A stretch of 64,000 nucleotides of DNA from Undaria pinnatifida. Its lineage: Eukaryota > Sar > Phaeophyceae > Laminariales > Alariaceae. A program made the translations under genes and the position numbers. Location: positions 7,916,967-7,980,966 of the forward strand of contig JABAKD010000015.1 in assembly GCA_012845835.1 (NCBI GenBank), in the 5' to 3' direction. The notes below the pieces were generated by a model. It did not search any database and was not told where the DNA came from. It worked only from the letters and a program-made list of their open reading frames with translations. Positions within the stretch are counted from its first letter, which is position 1. The number at the start of each line of letters is the position of its first letter. Shown here one piece after another: positions 56,016-64,000 of this stretch.

Positions 56016-57716
56016 GTGGTTTTAAACCCTTTTATTATTACTGGTATTAACGAGTACTGAGAACCTTGGGACTTGATACGAGGAAAAAAACGTCGACAGA
56101 CAAACTGGCGCGCGGAGCAAACATGTCAGGAGACGATCAGTCAAGGAAAAACAAGCAGCGGTCAAGGGTGTCAAACTGATCGTTTCCGCCTAAACCCTCT
56201 AGTAGTTTGGCGTCAGTCAAGGTAAATTATCGGAAAAATTGTGTAGCGTCAGTCAAGGTAAATTATTGGGAAATTTCCGTCCGTCAAGGCGTCGAAGTGC
56301 CGTCTCCTGACATCTTTGACGCGAAGCAGCCCGGGGGGGCTGCTGGGGTATGGCTAGAGGATGTGTTCACAACAGCAGCAGTAGCTACGAAGCTGCTGTA
56401 TGTAGTGCATGAAATAGCGCAAGAACATGTGCGGCACGCGCGCGCAGCTCGGTGATCTTTTTTTTGCGTATTTGTACATCTGCACGCTCTTTGCAAACGG
56501 TTGACAATTAATAGGAAGGCCGCACCCCTCGTCTTTTGAACTACCCGCAAGTAAATGTACGATACTGCTGCTGCTGCTGTACTACCCCGGGTCCGAGGCC
56601 AGATAGATCACTTGGAATTTATTTTGGATACACATGTACGAGTATGCATACCAAGTTACGTTTCCATATACCAGGTACTTGTAGAGCAAGCAGGAAAGCG
56701 GCATTTACAGGACACCAAGAATGCGAACTCGTGCAGTAAAAACGGGAAACACAAAAAATATTGACCCTAGCTCTTTCCGAGTTGAGAGCTGGAGAGGAAA
56801 CGTGATGATTAAATATTTGTTATATTTAATTTGATTATTACTACAATAGGTCCTGTCCCCTCTATCGTACCGCCTCATTGTCACTATGATCCTTCAAGAC
56901 CATCCCTCTGGCTCCTCGGGGGCACTCTGAGGTTATCCTCGTTGCTGACCCCCGAGTGTGCGGTTGCGCGTACGACCCATCTCTGTGCGTCTCCACATCT
57001 CCCTTCCGACGAAAGATATTTACCTGCTGCGGGACTACCGCCCCACGTTTGGCGTCCATTAAATTGAAATGAACAATATTGACCCGGGCTGGGTTTCTTA
57101 TTTGGGAGAGCGTGCATCCGACACAAACTTCAGTATGACGGCTTCCGAGTTCCTTATTTTCATTTGAAGAAGGATATCGGCCTAGTTTTATATTCTTGTT
57201 TTTTTACGAGGTCTTTTGCTGTACTGCAGCAGTTGCAGGGCAGCTCTAAACGGTCAAGGCCGGCAAGCAGACCGATTTTTTGTGCGCGCATATCTGTCAA
57301 ACGTCAAACGGGCGCGGCGGGCAAGTCGGGCTTTTCGTGTTGCTGCAGTTGCTATGGTATACGTACATATCATATGATATTTGCAATGCTCGTATCTATC
57401 TGGTGGTACCACGCACAGTACGACATACCAGGTACTTGGTATACCAAACGGTGGCTGTCGCTGCTGTTGCTGCGGTCGTCGGCACCTAACGGTAAGACGG
57501 CCCCTCTACTATATAGGCTGATTGGTTTACCAGCGGCGTACAGAAAACCTATCGCCTACAACATACAAGCTTCCCCTTCGAGATGTGGTTGGCTTGCAAT
57601 CATCGGTGGTGTCGCAAGTTGAAACAGGGGGGGGGGGGGGGGGGGAGTCTGGAGAACAACGTTCGCAGTAAAAAGAAAGTAAGTTGCCACCGCCCAAGTG
57701 TCTCACGGTTTTTAAG

Positions 57717-57905
57717 TGTCACGGGTCGGGTTCGGTCGGTTTGTTTCAGAAGGTGCTGGAATATCACGGGTCTAGCTGGGTCACCGACCCGACCCGACCC
57801 GACCCGACCCGACCCGACCCGACCCGACCCGACCCGACCCGACCCGACCCGACCCGACCCGACTCGACCCGACTCGACTCGACCCGACTCGACCCGACTC
57901 AACCT
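57717..57905 (+). repeat. CCCGA pentanucleotide tract, second
   Basis: (GACCC)n with GACTC variants toward the right, preceded by a G run (57628-57646). Confidence 0.88.
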
Positions 57906-58199
57906 ATGTAGCGGGCCCGAACGGCTACTTTTGTAGTCGTCTGTCGTCGGGCCGTTGGAGGGAGGCGGGGGGCGGGGGGCGGAATCTCACGCTGAATTTG
58001 ACTCAATCATTACTCCTTACGGCGGTCCGCCAATTTCTCGTTGTTTTTTATTTGCAGTTTTCGATAAACTTGTTTACGTGCGTACCCATTGGAGTCCAAT
58101 GGATGCCCACTCGCTGCTTGCTTTGTACTGGCCGTGCCCCTAATCCTACTGCTGTACTACACTGCTGTGAAGAACACGTACCTGGTGCCTGGTACACAA

Positions 58200-58343
58200 A
58201 TGGGCGATAAAACACATCTACAAAAACGCTCAAGGAAAAATTACAAGGAGTTGTTTTGCATGACATTTATCCTCCTGTTTGCGAATGGTCTTGAGATCGC
58301 GTTCTTTTATGCGGTGCGGGCGTCAGCCGCAGAAACGCTGTAA
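58200..58343 (+). CDS. Small ORF with one possible membrane segment
   Basis: 47 codons: MGDKTHLQKRSRKNYKELFC, then a hydrophobic stretch MTFILLFANGLEIAFFYAV and a short tail. It could be a chance ORF or part of an exon. It is listed because the basic-then-hydrophobic layout is protein-like. No homologue is recognised. Confidence 0.18.
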   Translation: MGDKTHLQKRSRKNYKELFCMTFILLFANGLEIAFFYAVRASAAETL

Positions 58344-58884
58344 GGGAACCCTCTTCCTTTAGGAAGAATTTTTCCGCAGGAAATCTTTTATTTCCTCAAG
58401 CTAATTGATTCCCCTGAGAATCTTTTATTTCCTTAAGGAAATACTTTTTTCCCTTAAGGAAATCTACTTCCTTCAGAAATCCTTTTCGTTACTGCCATAG
58501 CCCATAGCTGCTGTTTTTCTGTTGTGTGTGCGTGTGTCGGGTACCGGATATGTGTGTTCTTAACCCGTTTGGGTCTTACTTGATAATAGCAAAGGGAAAA
58601 AATGACGAAAATACTGACGATTGCAACATCCTTCACTCGAAGAAACCCGGGGCTGCTATTAATAGATAGATTGTCGGACGATAATTTCCTGTCGAACTCC
58701 AACGCAGGTAGCTGGGCAAGATACGCGCGCGCATACCGTATACCGGTACTACATAAGAAACCACACCCCGGTGCTAACATTTTCGGTTTTTAAAATAATA
58801 CCACCGGGTGTGATATCCTGTGGGAGGTGTGGTATCGTATGTAACCGGGTGATGAAGTGCAGCTCGCAGGGGCCACAAAGGGGG

Positions 58885-58980
58885 TGTGATAAATAAACCA
58901 CGGGGTGTGATAAATAAACCACGGGGTGTGGTAAATAAACCACGGGGTGTGATAAATAAACCACGGGGTGTGATAGCACT
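58885..58980 (+). repeat. 22-bp minisatellite within T5
   Basis: Five units of GGGGTGTGATAAATAAACCA plus CG, the second or third with GGTAA. Confidence 0.85.
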
Positions 58981-59053
58981 TCCGCACACCCACAGGAGGG
59001 CCTAGGGGGTGTGGTAATAAGGGTTGTGATAAAAAGCGGTGTGATAACACTAC

Positions 59054-59434
59054 CTAATACGAATCGTCCTGCTCCCGCACACTTGAAGGGTGTGGTATTG
59101 CGGGAGTGATAGCAATGCCTTCGCGGAGTGCGGCTGCGAGCGAGTCAGCAACCGGCTGCTGAGCCAGTACGGTGGCTGCCATACTGGCGCCTGTTGCTGT
59201 GCCAGCTGCTGCTGCTGCTGCTGTCGATTCAACACCAGCAGCAGGAGGAGCAGTAGCAGGCGGAGCCGCAGGTGTAGAAGGAGCCGCAGGTGTACAAGAA
59301 GTTTGCTCGGGTCGAAAGAACGAGGTGATCGGTCGCGCCTGCACTGCTGCGGTCGAAGCAGTTGTCGAAGGAGCGGAGGTGCTGGCAGCGGCATTCCGTT
59401 CTCCCTCCACGTTCGTGTTGTTGGAGGTCTCCAT
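59054..59434 (-). CDS. 126-codon ORF inside element T5
   Basis: ATG to stop without introns. It starts METSNNTNVEGERNAA, then Ala/Ser/Thr-rich, then PITSFFRPEQ (residues about 35-45). The ITSFF part resembles the hydrophobic end of a PCNA-interacting peptide, but the usual Gln is not in register. A Pro/Ala-rich region and EGIAITPAIPHPSSVREQ follow. There are no catalytic motifs, so it is not a full transposase. It may be a truncated element-encoded protein. Confidence 0.4.
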   Translation of the reverse strand: METSNNTNVEGERNAAASTSAPSTTASTAAVQARPITSFFRPEQTSCTPAAPSTPAAPPATAPPAAGVESTAAAAAAGTATGASMAATVLAQQPVADSLAAALREGIAITPAIPHPSSVREQDDSY

Positions 59435-59639
59435 ACGGGGTGTTTCCCCGCACTCCGAGGGTGTGCGTATTGTGTGTGATCGTGTGATCCCCAGGCAAAA
59501 GCTGTATCACCCCTGTGATTGGAGGAGGGCCCCCGTGAATGTATGCGGCGTAACCTCAGGGGGTGTGTTATCTTATGCAACCCGGGTGATAATTCGCCTC
59601 CTCGTTTGAAATGCAAAAAAACATCACCGGGGCGTGGTT

Positions 59640-59870
59640 TTCTGTGTGTGGGGGTGCACTCAGTTTGTGCATGGCCGTAGTCGTATGATCATAGACCCTC
59701 GCATCGCTGCTCTGCCGGGACAGCGCACGTCGGGTTTTCACCAACCAGGCAGGCATTGCTTGCACCAAGCGCGAAGCACCGTGAGGTGTTCGGCGAGCCG
59801 CATGAATGGTGAACTGCATCCTTCCAAGAACCGCTCGTAAGACGGACTTCGGCACCTTGTGCTTACTTCC
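59640..59870 (+). repeat. R8 dispersed repeat, copy 7
   Basis: CATGGCCGTAGTCGTATGAT to AAGACGGACTTCGGCACC. It abuts the right end of T5 and is the fullest copy. Confidence 0.6.
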
Positions 59871-60764
59871 TTGCGTGTGGATGACAGCGCCAATGAGTGT
59901 CTTTGTTTCCTTGCTCGGCCTCTCCAGGGACAGCAGCAGAAGGGGGGCGTTGTTTCTTTTGTGGGTGTGGTGGTATCCGGTAGCTTGCACTGCCGTGTGC
60001 TGCGTGCTCGCGCATTAGTAAGACCGCGCTTATTCTCTGTTTTGTCGCTGTATCATACCTGGTATGATATAATACTTGGCATCCAAAAAGGTTAACATTA
60101 CACTATGACCGTCGTGTCTGATTATCTCCACGCATCGACGTCCAGCACTCCCAGTGCCCATGCCGGACGTGGTCAAAATGTGCCAGCCGGAAAAACCGGC
60201 ATTATAGGGGAAACCGGCACTACTCCGGATGCTGATACTACTGTGATAGTGGTTATTCTCAACTGTGCCAAGCGATTTGGCAGGCACTACTGTAGCGGGT
60301 CACCGGCACTACTCCACCGGCACTATAGAGGGACCTCTACTGCTGTATCACACATTACACGCACGCACGCGTGCGCACTGCACGCCCGCACGCACACACC
60401 AAAGAGTCACGACAAAGTTGACTGGTACATCAGGTGACAGTACGAGTTCTTGCGCATTTTTGCGCACTAAAGTGACACCGTTGTACACGCGAACTCTCTG
60501 AAACCAATGTTCCCTAACACCGGGGTTCGGGGCCGCCCACGGGTGTCTGGTGCTAGGCGAGTCTACGAGCGATTTTTAATGCCATTTTGATAGGGTGTTT
60601 GCCAAATATCGATCTTGATTGGGTAAAAGATATGTAGTAATATTATTTAAATCGACAAACGTCATAAAAACCCGAGGACAGCCCGACCCACGAAAAAGTA
60701 GCAGAAACGGGCCAAAATGGTGCTTTTGACCTATAACTTGTCCTGGGTTGGAATGGAATTGGGT

Positions 60765-60930
60765 TGTGTGTGTTCTTCACTTTACACTGATATTTCCACC
60801 CATCTACATCCAGCACAACCAGTATCCGTCCTGATGCGTCATAGACACGAGCCGCGTGGTCGCAAACTGCGTGGTCACAAACTGCGTGACAGAATACACA
60901 TGGCCAATAATGTACGGCAACGCTACGTAT
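60765..60930 (+). repeat. HPAQPVS-type gene-like repeat, copy 2
   Basis: The frame reads YTDISTHLHPAQPVSVLM followed by an Arg/His-rich section (RGRKLRGHKLRD). It parallels NTDTSTHLHPAQPVSTPM on the other strand at about 61770-61850. Confidence 0.45.
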
Positions 60931-60959
60931 GATCGTCGTTTTCAAAGCTGTCGTCAAAT

Positions 60960-61040
60960 ATTTTGAAAGATGAAAAATGCACTTGAGCTGTGAGATCGAC
61001 CACAAATGATTTTTTGATCAAAACCCAGTGTATGTTAGAT
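60960..61040 (-). repeat. Peptide-like block, copy G (diverged)
   Basis: Reads LIKKSFVVDLTAQVHFSSFK without the initial Met-Ser. Confidence 0.45.
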
Positions 61041-61431
61041 GCTAAGCCATGCAGGTCGCACGGCTCCCACGCGGTAACGTACGCGGCAACATGAGCTAGA
61101 TCATACAGACCTTCCCTGCAAATATCCACAGCATCGATTGCGGATCGGTCATCTGTCCGACCTGTGAACAATCCGGTACTATTTTCAAGTAGTTTGTCCG
61201 CTAGAACGCGGGTGCCTTACCTCATTTTTTTTCTTTGTTCACACTTCCACTTTCCAGCTTCTGAACAAGCCGTGGTCATAGGTGTCGTCGCTTCTTTCCC
61301 CCCCGGTCCTTGCCTTCAATTTTTATCATGGGGTTCAGCAATCCCACTGCTCGTCGACTTTTCAACGAGTGTTGCTAACTCACGCTCTCCCGCTTTCCGC
61401 AAGTCAATTCGTGCACAAAAAAAAAAAGTCC

Positions 61432-62076
61432 CTACACGACGCGACGAGCATGCACCCGAGGGGGCTCGAACTCACGAAACTGACCTACACCAGGTTCGAG
61501 GATAACTTGATACGCCACCGGGGCGATTATTCTGTCAATACTGCAACAAACTCTGACTCTAATTCCAAGGAGATTGTCCCCTAAAGCACGGGGTGCCTTA
61601 GCGGCCAAAGCCATCATGGATTTGCACAACTCCTTTTGTTGCATGTAGTCTGGTGTGCCTGCTGGCTTGCACCTTTTTTTTCGCCCACGTGTTCGTTGCG
61701 GTTCATTGCGTGGCCAAATCACACCTTGCTGTATGTGCAATGCCTGTGTCTCTGTCTCGTGGTTTGCGACCAAAGAGGTCGTCTCTGTAGGAGGCATCGG
61801 CGTCGACACTGGTTGTGCTGGATGTAGATGAGTGGAAGTATCAGTGTTTATGCGAAGAACAGACACAGCAGTAGCAGCAGTACAGCTGTACAGCAGATGG
61901 CCCCTTCTATGGGACGCCGATGTCAGGAAAATCGGTATGTAAGGAACCTCAAACAGCAGATGGCCCCTTCTATGGGACGCCGATGTCAGGAAAATCTGTA
62001 TGTAAGGAACCTCAAACTTTCTCCGCACCGTTTTCCTCCAGTTAAGATACCTCATCTCTTGTAGCGGATGGAACAC
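61432..62076 (-). CDS. Hypothetical ORF with 21-residue in-frame repeat
   Basis: 214 codons. Near the start a 63-bp unit (FEVPYIQIFLTSASHRRGHL, 21 residues) occurs twice. It is followed by THLHPAQPVSTPMPP and ALHIQQGVIWPRN, then basic RGRKKRCKPAGTPDY. The HPAQPVS and IQQGV parts recur at 6600-6830 and 60765-60930, so this is a dispersed gene-like repeat. The C-terminal third overlaps the flank repeat shared with E15. It may be a relic rather than a live gene. Confidence 0.28.
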   Translation of the reverse strand: MFHPLQEMRYLNWRKTVRRKFEVPYIQIFLTSASHRRGHLLFEVPYIPIFLTSASHRRGHLLYSCTAATAVSVLRINTDTSTHLHPAQPVSTPMPPTETTSLVANHETETQALHIQQGVIWPRNEPQRTRGRKKRCKPAGTPDYMQQKELCKSMMALAAKAPRALGDNLLGIRVRVCCSIDRIIAPVAYQVILEPGVGQFREFEPPRVHARRVV

Positions 62077-62224
62077 TCAATAAGAAACCCCAAGACCATA
62101 ATAAGGGCCCCCACCACAGAGTCTCCCGCTTGAAAAACGCCGCATATACTGCTTGAAACCTTGAGAGATGCCACCTTTGTTCAGGGCCGTATCTATCATA
62201 TACCCTGGGTACTGGTATATTATG

Positions 62225-62290
62225 TAGAAAAAATACACTCCAGCTGTGAGATCGAAGATTTTGTCGAAACTCATCTTTGAAAGCTGGGTA
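62225..62290 (-). repeat. Peptide-like block, copy F
   Basis: Reads TQLSKMSFDKIFDLTAGVYF. Confidence 0.62.
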
Positions 62291-62334
62291 TATACCATAT
62301 ATACGTATTGATACGTAATGATTTTCCAGCTGTC

Positions 62335-62715
62335 AGATTTTGTCCCCCTCAAAAACGGGTTTTATAGTTTCCGCACACAGACTGACTAACATCACCCTGT
62401 TGACCCTGGTACAAGCTACACTGCTGTAGTTGCAAGGGGAGTCGCCGACCTATATCCTCTATGAGGACACACACCCCGTGATACGCGCGATCGGAGTATC
62501 ACACAGCTAATACCATATAATGAGTTTGTTTCCACAGGTGTCAGATTTCCCCCCCCTTGAAAACGGGTTTTATAGTTTCCGCGCACAGACTGACTAACAT
62601 CACCCTGTTGACCCTGGTACAAGCTACACTGTAGTTCCAAGGGGAGTCGCCGACCTATATCCTTAGTGAAGTCACACACCCAGTATACGCGCGATCGGAG
62701 TACGTATCACACAGC
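62335..62715 (+). repeat. Two ~200-bp tandem units
   Basis: AACGGGTTTTATAGTTTCCG, then CTGTTGACCCTGGTACAAGC, then GGGGAGTCGCCGACCTATAT occur twice, about 200 bp apart. The second unit runs into peptide block H. Confidence 0.75.
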
Positions 62716-62790
62716 TTGCAAAGATGAGTTGCGACAAAATCTTCGTCTTCACTGCTGAAGTGTATTTTTATTTTTATATTTATAGTATGT
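62713..62790 (+). repeat. Peptide-like block, copy H (plus strand)
   Basis: Reads QLAKMSCDKIFVFTAEVYFY and continues FYIYSMCKRGP. It follows two ~195-bp tandem units (62335-62715). Confidence 0.6.
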
Positions 62791-62822
62791 GTAAAAGGGG
62801 CCCTGCCGCCTCGACGCACTAA

Positions 62823-62906
62823 GGCCCCTTCACAACTGGAAACCCGTTTTTGGGGACAAAATTACTTGGATTTAGTATAGGGAGGGGTTCGGGGGCTCTT
62901 GAGGGG
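62823..62906 (+). mobile_element. piggyBac-type MITE copy
   Basis: 84 bp with TTAA on the right (62907-62910) and CTAA on the left. Almost identical to 26033-26114 in the TTTTTGGGGACAAAATTAC core. Confidence 0.62.
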
Positions 62907-62929
62907 TTAACCCATGTCCAACTAATATA

Positions 62930-64000
62930 TATATATTATATACATATATATATATTTTTTTCCTACTCTAACTCGAGTATTTTTCCCCCGTGTCGGGACT
63001 GCGGTGCTAAAAGGGTTAAAAGGGGCCACCTACTTCGTACTGCTGTAATATACGTACTGCTGTGTTTTTTGTTATTCCGACATGTGGCGAGTTTCGTGTT
63101 GTTTTTTCTTTTTGTCGTGTGTTCCCCTGTCTGTGGCATATTATGCAGGAATAAGCAATGGAACACGAACTAGACCTCGAACAAATTACGTAGCACAAAG
63201 AGTAAGTACTAAGTGCGTGGTCCCAGATGGTATATAATACGCGAAGAACGAAGAATGAATGCAACGCACGAACCACGAGAAAATATGCATATATTTGCAA
63301 GTATCATATCGTGTCATGCCGGGAGTATATACGTCTTTGTGAGAACAACAACGACGTCTTTATGACCATGCACCCATTGTTGAATATACCAGGTATATAA
63401 CGTATCGTTTTGACGGAAATATAAGGATCGTTTGGTCTTCACATTACCTGCCCGACGGTTATTACATTTCCGTGCAGGCTGGTATCGTTTTGGACTAAAA
63501 TATAAGGATCGTATGGCAGTATAATCAGTACAAACATTAGTACTTATATTTTCGTCCGTATTGGTACAATGGGCATTTACCGACGGACCTGACAGGACAG
63601 AAAAGGAACACGCACACACACCCATAGCGCTCACCCACACGAAACACAACCGCCCCCCAACACGGCATACATCGAGCTAGAGCATGGACAAAGCTCGTCG
63701 CGGCGAGATGGCACTCCCCCCGCGACGAGACGGGCGACACAAACCACACACGAAAGGCAGGTACGTACGGTACAGCTGTAGGGAGTGCCCTCTGTAGTGC
63801 CGGTTGAGTAGTGCCGGTTGCCGCAGTACATAGTGCGGGTAAAACCGCGTGGAACAGATGGGAATGATGTGTAGCGGCAGTGTGCGGAGTAGTGCTGATT
63901 GTCGCTACGGCAGTGCTGTCTTTTTTTTGGACGTACCAACACTTGTGAGGAAGGAACCCCTGCTGCTGTATGCATATATACGTAGAAGTGTAGTCCAACG
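62930..64000. other. Right edge: no gene resolved
   Basis: Contains an (AT)n run (62925-62958), a duplicated ATAAGGATCGTWTGG phrase (63420-63515), TACCAGGTA palindromes and a GTGCCGGTTGAGTAGTGCCG fragment near 63800. I see no exon with convincing splice sites. Confidence 0.5.

Larger units (their letters stand above)
58757..59643. mobile_element. T5: ~890-bp TIR DNA element with one ORF
   Basis: Imperfect inverted ends: AGAAACCACACCCCGGTG at the left and, reversed, AGAAAACCACGCCCCGGTG at the right. Both subterminal regions are crowded with GGGTGTGATA/GGTGTGGTA motifs, including five tandem 22-bp units at 58885-58980. The block GTGTGRTATC...TAACCGGGTGAT occurs near both ends (58808-58855 and 59563-59592). 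It carries an ORF at 59054-59434. I cannot define a target duplication. It is probably a non-autonomous DNA transposon; superfamily not assigned. Confidence 0.5.

Noticed and set aside
56290-56455. Plus-strand frame with VEVPSPDIFDAKQPGG and a GTGATC end
   Set aside because: Protein-like, but no acceptor gives the phase needed after the exon at 54845, and it overlaps a duplicated GTCAAGGTAAATTAT repeat.
61441-61520. tRNA-like GGGGGCTCGAACTCACG
   Set aside because: The arms do not pair and the equivalent sequence at 9600-9620 is diverged; probably coincidence within a duplicated flank.

Overview
This window is nuclear DNA from a eukaryote with spliceosomal introns. Repeats dominate it: pure triplet microsatellites, pentanucleotide tracts, minisatellites, short LTR-bounded elements and several miniature terminal-inverted-repeat (TIR) families nested in one another. 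There is no operon structure, no rRNA and no complete tRNA gene. The texture (about half GC, huge repeat-filled introns, some GC-AG introns, TTAGGG-type telomere-like bits) would fit a large-genome alga such as a brown alga, but that assignment is a guess.

The main result is one very large split gene on the minus strand. Sixteen small exons (60-233 bp) between 54248 and 4809 have splice sites whose phases agree at all 15 junctions. They join into 742 uninterrupted codons, only about 4.5 % of the 49.4 kb they span; introns average about 3.1 kb. In order the protein has a basic N-terminus (E1-E2), a short helical segment (E3), two C-x2-C-x11-H-x3-C zinc fingers (E4, E5), two fibronectin type III (FN3) domains (E6-E9 and E10-E12) and a C-terminal coiled-coil region (E13-E16). 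A possible 17th exon lies at 2503-2549 and the 3' end is probably beyond the left edge. A second gene probably starts 597 bp away on the plus strand (exon at 54845-54969), so 54249-54844 looks like a shared divergent promoter.

Almost everything else is intron or intergenic repeat. The classes are: (a) TRIM-like elements with 84-92 bp LTRs, 4-bp target duplications and tRNA-like A/B boxes inside (three whole, one solo LTR); (b) two other LTR-like insertions with 4-bp duplications; (c) TTAA-flanked 70-85 bp piggyBac-type MITEs, alone and in arrays; (d) a retroposon-like family ending in (CAA)n; (e) four TIR families (called T0-T3 here) whose ends share CTACGRTAG-like or closely related cores; (f) an 890-bp TIR element (T5) carrying a 126-codon ORF; (g) a short peptide-like block (MSFDKIFDLTAGVYF-type) in eight copies; (h) a ~200-bp dispersed repeat (R8) in seven copies; (i) many minisatellites. 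Several exons of the big gene have decayed partial copies, often with their splice site, in neighbouring introns.

Left to right: 1-4800, 3' flank or late introns with exon-like relics; 4809-54248, the giant gene; 54249-54844, divergent promoter; 54845-64000, the plus-strand gene start followed by TIR, tandem and peptide-block repeats whose coding content I could not resolve.
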